A stretch of DNA of 64,000 nt, taken from assembly GCA_035465395.1 (NCBI GenBank), contig DATHRK010000102.1, positions 1-64,000 of the forward strand, given 5' to 3'. Shown one piece after another: positions 35,983 through 44,204 of the stretch. Made by a program: the position numbers and the translations under genes. Under the pieces are notes generated by a model. That model was not told where the DNA came from, did not search any database, and saw only the letters and a list, made by a program, of their open reading frames with translations. Position 1 is the stretch's first letter. Every line of letters begins with the position of its first letter. Origin of the DNA: DATHRK01 sp035465395. GTDB lineage: Bacteria; Gemmatimonadota; Gemmatimonadetes; Longimicrobiales; RSA9.

Positions 35983-36583
35983 AGATCGAGCGCCCAGGCG
36001 ACTGCCCCTGTTCGTGCTGCCGAGCGTGCTGTATCCGGGCATGCAGATGCCCTTGCACATCTTCGAGCCCCGCTATCGCCGCATGGTGGCGCGTTGCCTG
36101 GAGTCCGATGGGTCGTTCGGGCTCGTTTACCACGACCCCGACGCGTCCGGGCCCTTCCTGATCGACGAGGGCCGCGTCGGCTGCGTCGCTCGCATCGTGG
36201 AGTTCAAGCCGATTCCCGACGGCCGCTCGCTCATCCTCATCGACGGTGTCGACCGCTTCGAGATTCGTGATGGCATCGAATCCGACGAGCCCTACTACGA
36301 GGCGCTCGTCGTCCCCTGGGTGGACCACGCCGCGCCCTCGCCGGCGTTGCGGGCGCGGCGGACGGCGTCGATCGAGCTCTTCCGCGATGTCGCCACGCGC
36401 GCGATGGACCCCGGCGCGGAGCTGCCGGGATTCGATCCCGAGGCCGAGACATCGTTCGCGCTGGCCGAGAGGATCCACCTCGAGATGGGGTGGAAGCAGG
36501 CGCTCCTGGAATCGCGCAGCGAGTTCGATCGGCTGGACCGCATCGATGCGGTCCTGCGGGCCGTTTTCTCCCGCTACGAGTAG
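35969..36583 (+). CDS. LON N-terminal domain protein
   Basis: 204 aa consisting of the substrate-binding N-terminal (PUA-like) domain of Lon without ATPase or peptidase. LPLFVLPSVLYPGMQMPLHIFEPRYR is the domain signature start, followed by GRVGCVARIVEF and DGVDRFEI and a helical bundle. Such proteins are common and of unclear role; adaptor or protein quality control functions are proposed. Two ATGs (35969, 35975) are possible. It overlaps the rhodanese 3' end by 14 nt. Confidence 0.88.
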   Translation: MTMAEDRAPRRLPLFVLPSVLYPGMQMPLHIFEPRYRRMVARCLESDGSFGLVYHDPDASGPFLIDEGRVGCVARIVEFKPIPDGRSLILIDGVDRFEIRDGIESDEPYYEALVVPWVDHAAPSPALRARRTASIELFRDVATRAMDPGAELPGFDPEAETSFALAERIHLEMGWKQALLESRSEFDRLDRIDAVLRAVFSRYE

Positions 36584-36649
36584 CGTTTCCCCCGGGTCGG
36601 CGCGCCCTCCGACCGCCCCCTCGACGTGTGGTGTTTTGCAAGCGCCGTA

Positions 36650-36760
36650 ACGCTTTGCGCGCGATCCGCGAGCGTTTCGTACCGCCAAAGATCATGTATT
36701 ACTTTAGTCTTTGTGTCTTAATCATATGTGATATCACGATTTAACGACGCATTGCGATCT
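36650..36760. promoter_or_regulatory. AT-rich regulatory island before the HD-GYP gene
   Basis: Markedly AT-rich stretch in a roughly 70% GC window, within the 239-bp gap after the LON-N gene. It contains a perfect 10-bp palindrome GTGATATCAC (36728-36737) next to CATATG. An upstream element AACGCT...AGCGTT (about 36648-36676) may be a weak terminator for LON-N. Reads as promoter plus a dimeric operator for the response regulator gene; no clean -35/-10 pair could be fixed. Confidence 0.4.
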
Positions 36761-36822
36761 CTGGCATGCGCGCTGCTCTTGAAACGTCCGGCTCCCCGGC
36801 CCCACGACCCTGCAAGGGCACC

Positions 36823-37935
36823 ATGCAAGAGATCGAATCGGCCCGAATCCTGATCGTCGACGACGAGCCGGCCAACGTACGGCTCATCGAACGGATCCTC
36901 CGCGGGGATGGCTTCCACCATCTCGTCAGCACCACGGACCCGACGGAGGTCCTCACGCTCTTCGCACGAGAGAAGCCCGATCTCATCCTGCTCGACCTGT
37001 GGATGCCGGAGAAGGACGGTTTCCAGGTGCTCGAGGACCTGGTGCCGTGGATCCCGCAGGACTCCTACCTGCCGATCCTGGTCCTGACGGGGGATACGAG
37101 CTCGGACGTCAAGGCGCGCGCGCTCCAGGGCGGCGCGAGGGACTTCCTGACCAAGCCCTTCAGCCCCGGCGAGGTGCTGCTGCGCATCCGCAACCTGCTC
37201 GAGACGCGCATGCTCCACCTGCGCCTGGAGGTGCACAACCATCTGCTGGAGGAGATGGTCCGGGAGAGGACCCGCGACCTCCAGCAGGCGCGCTTCGAGA
37301 TCCTCGAGCGTCTCGCGCGGGCCGCCGAGTACAGGGACGACCAGACCGGTGAGCACACCCGGCGCGTCGGCGAGATGGCCGGCCATCTGGCGGCGCGCAT
37401 CGGCGCGCCGGCCGAGCACGTGGAGCTGATCCGCCGCGCGGCGCCGCTCCACGACGTCGGCAAGATCGGGATCCCCGACGGGGTCCTGCTCAAGCCCGGC
37501 CGCCTCTCTTCGAAGGAGTTGGACCTGATGCGCCAGCACTGCCTCATCGGGGCCAACCTGCTGTCGGGGAGCGGCGTGCCGCTGCTGGACGTCGCGGCGA
37601 CGATCGCACTGACGCACCACGAGCGGTGGGACGGCACGGGGTACCCCGAGGGACTCGAGGGCGAATCGATCCCGCTCGCGGGACGGGTGGTGGCCGTAGT
37701 CGATGTCTACGACGCGCTCGTCCACGAGAGGCCGTACAAGGCCGCGTTCACGCAGGAGGAGGCGATGGCGGAGCTCGAGCAGGGGCGAGGCACGCATTTC
37801 GATCCGCAGGTGGTGGAGGCCTTTCTCGCGATGCTCAGGGAGGGCGAGATCCCCGCGCCGGCCGCACGGCCGAGCCAGGACGTCGAGTTCGCCCCGATGG
37901 CGCAGCCGGAGTCCGACGGGGGCCGGGCGGCCTGA
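36823..37935 (+). CDS. Response regulator with HD-GYP c-di-GMP phosphodiesterase domain
   Basis: 370 aa, RpfG-like. Receiver domain (about 5-125): VDDEPANVRLIE, phospho-acceptor Asp58 in ILLDLWMPEKDG, and the KPF lysine motif. A short coiled coil follows (about 130-165). HD-GYP domain (about 166-350): HTRRV, HDVGKIGIPDG (HD at 210-211), HHERWDGTGYPEGL with the full GYP motif. All metal ligands appear intact, so it should hydrolyse c-di-GMP when phosphorylated. I start at the ATG at 36823 (AAGGG 4-5 nt upstream), not at 36766. It is 25 bp upstream of the hybrid kinase and likely its partner. Confidence 0.92.
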   Translation: MQEIESARILIVDDEPANVRLIERILRGDGFHHLVSTTDPTEVLTLFAREKPDLILLDLWMPEKDGFQVLEDLVPWIPQDSYLPILVLTGDTSSDVKARALQGGARDFLTKPFSPGEVLLRIRNLLETRMLHLRLEVHNHLLEEMVRERTRDLQQARFEILERLARAAEYRDDQTGEHTRRVGEMAGHLAARIGAPAEHVELIRRAAPLHDVGKIGIPDGVLLKPGRLSSKELDLMRQHCLIGANLLSGSGVPLLDVAATIALTHHERWDGTGYPEGLEGESIPLAGRVVAVVDVYDALVHERPYKAAFTQEEAMAELEQGRGTHFDPQVVEAFLAMLREGEIPAPAARPSQDVEFAPMAQPESDGGRAA

Positions 37936-37960
37936 CCCGAGTCCCCTACCCTAGCGCGTC

Positions 37961-40645
37961 ATGTCCGTGTCCTCGCCCGTCCCGCCGGGGGCGCCGCCGG
38001 ACCAGCCGGCGGCCAGCCTGGACGAGGTGGAGGGGCCCGAGCCGGTCGCCTCCGCGCTGGACATCGGTTTCCTGCCATCGTGGGAGCAGGTCCGCGACCG
38101 ACTCTTCGGGGCGTCGCCCTGGAAGGTGCTCAGCGGACCCATCGCCACCTGCGCCGCGCTCCTCGTGCTGGAGGTCCTCGCGGCGCTGGGCGTGGATCTC
38201 GTACCGATTCCCGTGGTCGCGCTGGTGCTCGTGCTGTACTCCGCGGTCGTCGGCGGACTCCTGCCCGGCGTCGCTGCCGCGGCTCTGGTGTCCGCGTACT
38301 ACGCCTACTTCGTGGGGGTACCCGGCGACGGGTTCGGCTCGATCGACCTGCGACCCTTCTACATCCTGGCGACCGCGGCCCCGGCGGCGGCACTCGCCCC
38401 GCGCGTCGTGCGCGACTGGTTCGGCGAGCTGTTCCTCCAGAGCGACACCGAGAAGGGGCGCGCGCTGGAACGCGCGCGCTTCCTCGCGGAGGCGAACGCG
38501 CTGCTGGACACGTCCCTCGGCTTCCCCACCACGGTCGAGCGTCTCACCCGGCTGCCCGTGCCCCGGATGGCCACCTGGACCGCCACCTACGTCTACGACC
38601 GGCAGGGCACCCTGCGCCGGGTCGCCGTGCAGGCGGATCGGGAAGAGCTGACGCACACGCTGGACAACGCGCTCCGTCGCGCCCCGCTCTCGCCGAACCA
38701 CCCGCATCCGCTGGAGGGGGTCGAGGCCGCCGCGGAGAACGGCGAGCCGCTGCGGAAGACGCCGGACGCCCGCGCGCATCTGGCCCTCTACGCGCGCACC
38801 AACCAGGAGCGCCTCGCGCTGGAGTTCCTGCAGCCGCGCGCGCTGTTGATGGTGCCCATGTACGCGCGCGGCCGGACGGTGGGGACCATGGTGTTCGCCC
38901 GCGCGGGGGAGAACGCAGGGTTCTCGAGGGCGGATGTGGAGCTGGCGAGCGAGTTCTGCATGCGGGCTTCGCTGGCCGCCGAGAGTGCGCGGCTCTACGA
39001 CACGGCGGTGGCCGCCCAGGCCGAGGCGGAGGCCGCGTCCGTCCGCGTCAGCGGCATCCTCGAGAGCCTGACCGATGGTTTCCTCGCGTTCGACGACGGG
39101 TGGCGCTTCACCTATGTGAACGGTGCCGGCGAGCGGCTGTGCGGGCGGAGCCGTCAGGACCTTCTGGGCCGGGACTTCTGGGAGGCGTTCCCGGAGCTGC
39201 TGGGCACCCGTTTCCAGCGGGTCTGCACCGAGGCGGCCCAGCAGCGGCGCACGCGTCGCATCGAGCTGCAGATGCACAGCTTCGCGGCCGCACCCTGGCT
39301 CGAGGTCAACATCTTCCCGTCGGTGAACGGCGTGTCCATGTTCTGCCGAGACATCTCCTCGCGGCGGGAGGTCGAGCAGGCGCTCTCGCGGAGCGAGGCA
39401 CAGCTGCGTCAATCGCAGAAGATGGAAGCGGTCGGACGGCTCGCGGGCGGCGTGGCTCACGATTTCAACAACATCCTGATGTCGATCATGGGCTACGCCG
39501 AGCTCGTCGGCACCCGCCTGCCCGACGGCGACGAGGGCCTGCGCGCCGACATGACGGAGATCCGGCGTGCCGCCGAGCGCGCCCAGGCGCTCACGCGGCA
39601 GCTCCTGGCGTTCAGCCGCAAGCAGGTGCACGAGCCCCGCCCCCTCGACGTCAACGAAGTGATCGAGCAGGTCCAGCGGATGCTGCGCCGCCTGATCGGT
39701 GAGGATGTCGCGCTCGTCACGCACCTGAGCGCGGAACTCGGCACCGTGCGCGCAGACCCCACACAGATCGAGCAGATCCTCCTCAACCTCGCCGTCAACG
39801 CCCGCGACGCCATGCCGGCGGGCGGAATCCTCACGGTCGAGACGGCCAACGAGCAGGCCGATCCGGCGCGCGACTTCGGCTCGCACGACCTGACCGGGCC
39901 CTGCATACGGATCTCGGTCATCGATACGGGCGAGGGCATAGACGAGGAGGCGCTGCCCAACATCTTCGAGCCGTTCTTCACGACCAAGCCCAAGGGCAAG
40001 GGCACCGGGCTCGGACTCGCCACCGTCTACGGCGTGGTGACGCAGCTCGGCGGTGACATCGCGGTCGCCAGCTCGGTCGGTCGCGGCACCCGCTTCGACA
40101 TCCTCCTGCCGCGAGAGGCCGCCGAGCCAGTCCCCCTCGACGCGGACGCCGCCGGATCGCCTCTGGAGCCGGCCGACGTGCCGGCGGACGCGAGCGCGAT
40201 CGCGGTCGGTCGGAGGCGCGCTCGCCCCGCCGGACGCGGAATGGACATCCCCACAGAGGGCGGCGGCGGTGTGATCCTGGTGGTGGAGGACGAGGACGCC
40301 GTGCGCAGGTACGTCTGCGATGTGCTGCGGCTGCGCGGCTACGAGGTGCTCGAGGCCGACCACGGGCTGGTGGCGCTGGAGCTCCTCGCCGGCGGGGTAC
40401 GTCCGGACCTGGTGCTGACGGACGTGGTGATGCCGGAGATGGGCGGGCGCGAGCTCGCCGAACGCCTGGTTGCGGACCACCCCGGACTGCGCGTGCTCTT
40501 CATGTCGGGGTACGCGGAGTCGGAGGTGGCACACGAAGGCGCGCTGGACCCCGGCACGGACCTTTTGGAGAAGCCCTTCGGATCGGAAGCGCTGCTGCAG
40601 GCGGTGCGCGCCGGGCTCGCCCGGCCCATCCAGGGTGCCGCCTAG
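37961..40645 (+). CDS. Hybrid sensor histidine kinase with C-terminal receiver
   Basis: 894 aa. Four transmembrane helices (about 58-150, DUF4118-like) are followed by a GAF-type domain (about 180-340), a PAS domain (about 350-465), a HisKA domain with H-box GVAHDFNN (His500), an HATPase domain with NLAVNARDAMPAGG, DTGEGI and GTGLGLATVYG, a linker (about 720-765) and a receiver domain with Asp821 in LVLTDVVMPEMGG. The architecture is typical of sensors of light, gas or redox ligands via GAF/PAS, but the ligand is unknown. Because it carries its own receiver it may act as a phosphorelay; the HD-GYP regulator is the obvious output. Ends 11 bp from the convergent small membrane gene. Confidence 0.92.
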   Translation: MSVSSPVPPGAPPDQPAASLDEVEGPEPVASALDIGFLPSWEQVRDRLFGASPWKVLSGPIATCAALLVLEVLAALGVDLVPIPVVALVLVLYSAVVGGLLPGVAAAALVSAYYAYFVGVPGDGFGSIDLRPFYILATAAPAAALAPRVVRDWFGELFLQSDTEKGRALERARFLAEANALLDTSLGFPTTVERLTRLPVPRMATWTATYVYDRQGTLRRVAVQADREELTHTLDNALRRAPLSPNHPHPLEGVEAAAENGEPLRKTPDARAHLALYARTNQERLALEFLQPRALLMVPMYARGRTVGTMVFARAGENAGFSRADVELASEFCMRASLAAESARLYDTAVAAQAEAEAASVRVSGILESLTDGFLAFDDGWRFTYVNGAGERLCGRSRQDLLGRDFWEAFPELLGTRFQRVCTEAAQQRRTRRIELQMHSFAAAPWLEVNIFPSVNGVSMFCRDISSRREVEQALSRSEAQLRQSQKMEAVGRLAGGVAHDFNNILMSIMGYAELVGTRLPDGDEGLRADMTEIRRAAERAQALTRQLLAFSRKQVHEPRPLDVNEVIEQVQRMLRRLIGEDVALVTHLSAELGTVRADPTQIEQILLNLAVNARDAMPAGGILTVETANEQADPARDFGSHDLTGPCIRISVIDTGEGIDEEALPNIFEPFFTTKPKGKGTGLGLATVYGVVTQLGGDIAVASSVGRGTRFDILLPREAAEPVPLDADAAGSPLEPADVPADASAIAVGRRRARPAGRGMDIPTEGGGGVILVVEDEDAVRRYVCDVLRLRGYEVLEADHGLVALELLAGGVRPDLVLTDVVMPEMGGRELAERLVADHPGLRVLFMSGYAESEVAHEGALDPGTDLLEKPFGSEALLQAVRAGLARPIQGAA

Positions 40646-40656
40646 AGGGGGCGCCC

Positions 40657-40842
40657 CTACTTGCCCCCGCCCTTCGGACGGAGCGCGTAGAGCGCCGCAA
40701 GGATGGCCAGCGCCGCCAGGATGAACAGCCAGGACGTCTCGTAGTTGTCGACGATGCCCGACACCACGCGCTTGATGAACGTCCAGATGGCGTCGAAGAT
40801 GCGCAGCAGAAACTGCCCGAAGCGGATCAGGAACCCTTCCAT
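40657..40842 (-). CDS. Small single-helix membrane protein
   Basis: 61 aa: N-terminal amphipathic segment (FLIRFGQFLLRIFDAIWTFI), then a transmembrane helix (about 38-56, SWLFILAALAILAALYAL) and a basic tail. No family recognised. It begins 3 nt after the stop of the NodB-like gene and shares its operon, so it is likely an accessory subunit of the exopolysaccharide machinery. Confidence 0.6.
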   Translation of the reverse strand: MEGFLIRFGQFLLRIFDAIWTFIKRVVSGIVDNYETSWLFILAALAILAALYALRPKGGGK

Positions 40843-40845
40843 TGT

Positions 40846-42615
40846 CTAGCCCTCCCGCGCCGCCGCCGTATCCGGCGCAGGCGCCTGTAGTCGCAGGTCG
40901 TACCGCTCCCCGGCGGCCAGGTCGGGCAGCATGACGCGCACCCGTTCGCGGCCGGCCCGATCGACGAGCAGGACGGCGCCGGTCAGGTCCCTCCGGCCAC
41001 CGTTGACGACCGACAGCGTGGCGTCGGCCGGCCCGGCTTCCACACGTACCGCCGCGCGATCACGCCACCACGCGGCCGCGTGCGCCGCGGTGCCGGCCCA
41101 GAGCGTGGAATCGCCCGCGACCTCGTCCATGACGGCAACCAGGACGGGCAGCAACTCTCCCCTGCCCAGGCTGTGCGTGTGCGTGCCCATCACGAAGAGC
41201 CCGCGGAACTCGGCGACCCTGTCGACGTCCCCGAGGAAGCGGGACACGAGCTCGCCACGATCCCGCACGCCGTCCACGCTCAGGTAGTGGAAGTCGTCGG
41301 GCGTCGCGCGCACGATCAGCACCAACGAGTCGGACCCCAGCGGCACGATCTCGGGGCCGGCGCTGCGCAGGTCGCTCGTGCCGTAGACGTACTCCCCGCC
41401 CGCCGCTCGCCACGCGCCCAGCGTGCGCGCGTCGGGCAGGCCGCCGCCCGTATGGTAGCCGACCACCTCGGCGCCGGCAGCCCGCGTGAGCGCGTCGCGC
41501 GCGTCGCTCAGCCTGCGGGCGCGGCGCTCTTCGGGGCCCTCCTCGATGCGCTCGCCTTCCGCGGGGCGCAACCCCACCTCGCCGGCAAGGGCCGCCGCGC
41601 GCAACGCGTCGCCGTGGTCGCGCGCCGCCGTCGCGGACGCAAAGAAGGTGACGGGCGCGCGACCGGCGGCCGCGGACGCCACGTTGCGAACGTCCTCGGG
41701 CCGCGCCTGCACGTCCTGCGCGATCACGACTCCGGCGCGCGCGCCGCCGGGCCAGGCGGCGATCTGGGCCACCGGGCGGCCGGCGGCCCAGAGCACCGCG
41801 TTGGTGGCGATGCGCCGGGCGACGTCCCGACTCCAGCCGGGCTCCACGTGGTTCAGCGCGAAGCCGAAGATCACGGCGCGGCCCGGGCCCACGAGCGTGC
41901 GGGCGATGGCGCCGTCGAAGAACCGCTCCTCCGCGTGGGCGCGCGGCGATCGTTCGAAGTCGCCGTAGTACACGTCGCGTTCCTGGCTGCGGAACACGAA
42001 CTGGTACGCCGCGGGCCGGACCTCGACGCGGGCGCCCGGCGGTACCCCGGCGGCGAGCACCGTCTCACCCAGCGCGATGGCGTAACGGCTGCCCTCGGGA
42101 TCACCCAGCTCCGCCACGGCGGCCGGCCCGCCCACCAGCCCGTAGAGCAGCGTGTCGGCCGTGGGCTCGCAGACGCGGTCGCCGAAGCCGACGGGCCCCA
42201 CCGCCACGATCCCGCCGCCAGCCCCCAGGTGCCGCACGACCAGGTTGCGTTGCGCCGCGCCGAGGCAGGCGCCCCAGGGCAGCACCAGCGCCGTGGCCTC
42301 GCCGGGGCCGACGATCCGCGCTCCGGCATCGCGCAGCAGATCCCGCCACGCGCTGACCTCGGCGTCGTAGAAGCCGGGCGGCGTCGCGCGCAGGTTCTCC
42401 GGCTCCTCCAGCAAGGCGACGGCCGTGCCCTCCAGCGAACCGGAGGGAATCGCCGACGGGAGCTCCCCCGGAGCGCTCACGGGACCCGGCTGCGGCGTCC
42501 CGACGAGGCCCGTGGTCGGAGGTAGCGTGCGCCATAGCCAGAATCCCCCCCCGATCAGCGCGAGGAGCAGCGCGGCGCCGAGGAAGCCGGCGAGCAGGCG
42601 TGGACGGCGCGCCAT
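40846..42615 (-). CDS. Membrane-anchored NodB-like protein lacking metal histidines
   Basis: 589 aa. A signal anchor (about 8-28) precedes an alpha/beta region (about 60-260) that resembles a GATase/ThuA-like fold, then a region (about 285-450) with the order of a carbohydrate-esterase-4 barrel: VVIAQDVQARPED where TFDDG is expected, VTFFASA, VGLRPAEGERIEE where the zinc HxxxH is expected, and YHTGGGLPDARTL. The acid of motif 1 is kept, but the two histidine ligands are missing, so canonical deacetylase activity is doubtful. A C-terminal beta domain follows (about 505-585). In PNAG and Pel systems the same position is held by PgaB/PelA deacetylases. Function inferred from context. Confidence 0.6.
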   Translation of the reverse strand: MARRPRLLAGFLGAALLLALIGGGFWLWRTLPPTTGLVGTPQPGPVSAPGELPSAIPSGSLEGTAVALLEEPENLRATPPGFYDAEVSAWRDLLRDAGARIVGPGEATALVLPWGACLGAAQRNLVVRHLGAGGGIVAVGPVGFGDRVCEPTADTLLYGLVGGPAAVAELGDPEGSRYAIALGETVLAAGVPPGARVEVRPAAYQFVFRSQERDVYYGDFERSPRAHAEERFFDGAIARTLVGPGRAVIFGFALNHVEPGWSRDVARRIATNAVLWAAGRPVAQIAAWPGGARAGVVIAQDVQARPEDVRNVASAAAGRAPVTFFASATAARDHGDALRAAALAGEVGLRPAEGERIEEGPEERRARRLSDARDALTRAAGAEVVGYHTGGGLPDARTLGAWRAAGGEYVYGTSDLRSAGPEIVPLGSDSLVLIVRATPDDFHYLSVDGVRDRGELVSRFLGDVDRVAEFRGLFVMGTHTHSLGRGELLPVLVAVMDEVAGDSTLWAGTAAHAAAWWRDRAAVRVEAGPADATLSVVNGGRRDLTGAVLLVDRAGRERVRVMLPDLAAGERYDLRLQAPAPDTAAAREG

Positions 42616-42624
42616 CGTGGTCGG

Positions 42625-42870
42625 TCAGTCGGTCCGGGACGCGTCGCCCGCGGGCGGATCGCCGCCGTCTCCCTCGTCCACCCGCTCCACCAGGCCGGGC
42701 AGGCGGACCCGCTCGAAGAACATCGGTCCGTCCTGCTCGACCTCCGCGACCGCGGGGCGGCGGCGCTCCCGCACGCGGAAGGCGCCGTAGCTCATGGCCG
42801 CCAGCGTGATCGTCACGACGATGGTGACGACCATGACCAGCACGATGACCTCGAGAACGTTCACGTTCAT
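42625..42870 (-). CDS. Small membrane protein in exopolysaccharide operon
   Basis: 81 aa with one transmembrane helix (about 6-28, VIVLVMVVTIVVTITLAAMS) and a charged cytoplasmic tail. ATG at 42870 overlaps the GT2 stop as ATGA, which fixes the start; the larger open frame upstream is a shadow of the GT2 gene. By place it corresponds to a PgaD-type accessory subunit, but there is no sequence motif to prove it. Confidence 0.62.
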   Translation of the reverse strand: MNVNVLEVIVLVMVVTIVVTITLAAMSYGAFRVRERRRPAVAEVEQDGPMFFERVRLPGLVERVDEGDGGDPPAGDASRTD

Positions 42871-44204
42871 GCGGTCCTTCCCACTCGCTCGAGCTTGCCC
42901 CACGACATTTCCAGCTTGAACGCCTCCTCCACGGAAGCGAGCAGCTTGGCGACGTCGATGAACAGGATGAAGAAGAAGCGGTAGATCACCGCCAGCGGCA
43001 CCAGCGACAGGTCCTCGCCCTCGATCGCCACCGTGTGCAACGCCGCGGCGACGTCCAGCAGGGTCAGGAGGAGCCACCAGCTGACGACGTAGGCGCCGGC
43101 GTCGAAGGCGAGGAAGATGCCGACGAAGAACAGGTTTCCGACCACGTTCATGAACGGCCAGATGACCGCCTCGAAGAGCATCATCGCGACCGACAGCCAG
43201 ACCGCCGCATCGGTGCGGGTACTGATCAGCGCGCCGCGGCGCTTGCCGATGGCCTGGAGGATGCCGCGGGTCCAGCGGTAGCGCTGGCGCAGCAGCCCCA
43301 TCAGCGTCTCGGGCGCCTCCGTCCATGCGATGGCGTCCGGGGCGTATTCGATGCGGTAGCCGTGGGTCAGGATCTTGAGGGTGAGGTCGGCGTCCTCTGC
43401 GAAGGTATCGCTGTCGTATCCGCCGATCTGGCGCAGGACGTCGCGCCGAAACACCCCGATCGGTCCCGGAATGATGTTGACCGCGCGCAGGAACCCCTGC
43501 GCCCGCCGCGGCATGTTCAGCCCCTCGATGTACTCCAGCGCCTGCAGCCGGCTCCAGATGTTGCGTCGGTTCTCGACCTTCACGTTGCCCGCGACGGCGG
43601 CCACGCGGCGGTCGCGGAAGTGGCGCATGGTGGCGCGCAGCGAGCCCTTGGCGAGCGTCGAATCCCCGTCGATGCAACACACGAAGGGGAAGCGCGCCAG
43701 CGCGATGCCGGTGTTCAGCGCCGCGGCCTTGCCGGCGTTGGCCTTGCTGATCACGCGCACCACGGCCCTGCCGTGGCGGCCCTCCAGCGCCGAGGCCCTG
43801 GCCGCGGTGTCATCGGTGCTGCCGTCGTCGATGACGAGGATCTCGAGCCGCGGATAGTCCAGCCTGAGCACCGACCGGATCGCGTCCTGGATCACCCGGC
43901 CCTCGTTGTAGGCGGGAATCAGCACCGACACCGGTGGCAGCATGGCGGGGGCCGCCTTGCGCTCCTCCTCCGGCCCGATGGCCTGCTCCACGTGCTGGAG
44001 GTAGCCCAGCCACAGGAGGCCCACGTATCGGATCACCAGGATCCCCAGGAAGAGGATCAGGATCACGACGGTGGCGCGCACCAGCACGTTCTGGATATCC
44101 GGCGGCGCGAAGAACGACCAGATCAGCACGGACAGGACGCCGGCGAGCGCCACCACCAGCAGCACGCCGGAGATGAACAGGAGCGTGTAGCGCGGCCGCC
44201 TCAT
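42867..44204 (-). CDS. Processive GT2 polysaccharide synthase (PgaC/IcaA-like)
   Basis: 445 aa. Two N-terminal helices (about 10-30 and 42-65), a cytoplasmic GT-A domain (about 85-320) and about three C-terminal helices. Catalytic motifs of a processive GT2 are present: VLVIDDGSTDDT, CCIDGDST (DxD), FAEDADLTLK (base Asp) and QRYRWTRG (QxxRW). It should polymerise a beta-linked sugar, perhaps N-acetylglucosamine or glucose, across the inner membrane. ATG at 44204 overlaps the stop of the TPR-barrel gene (ATGA). Confidence 0.88.
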   Translation of the reverse strand: MRRPRYTLLFISGVLLVVALAGVLSVLIWSFFAPPDIQNVLVRATVVILILFLGILVIRYVGLLWLGYLQHVEQAIGPEEERKAAPAMLPPVSVLIPAYNEGRVIQDAIRSVLRLDYPRLEILVIDDGSTDDTAARASALEGRHGRAVVRVISKANAGKAAALNTGIALARFPFVCCIDGDSTLAKGSLRATMRHFRDRRVAAVAGNVKVENRRNIWSRLQALEYIEGLNMPRRAQGFLRAVNIIPGPIGVFRRDVLRQIGGYDSDTFAEDADLTLKILTHGYRIEYAPDAIAWTEAPETLMGLLRQRYRWTRGILQAIGKRRGALISTRTDAAVWLSVAMMLFEAVIWPFMNVVGNLFFVGIFLAFDAGAYVVSWWLLLTLLDVAAALHTVAIEGEDLSLVPLAVIYRFFFILFIDVAKLLASVEEAFKLEMSWGKLERVGRTA

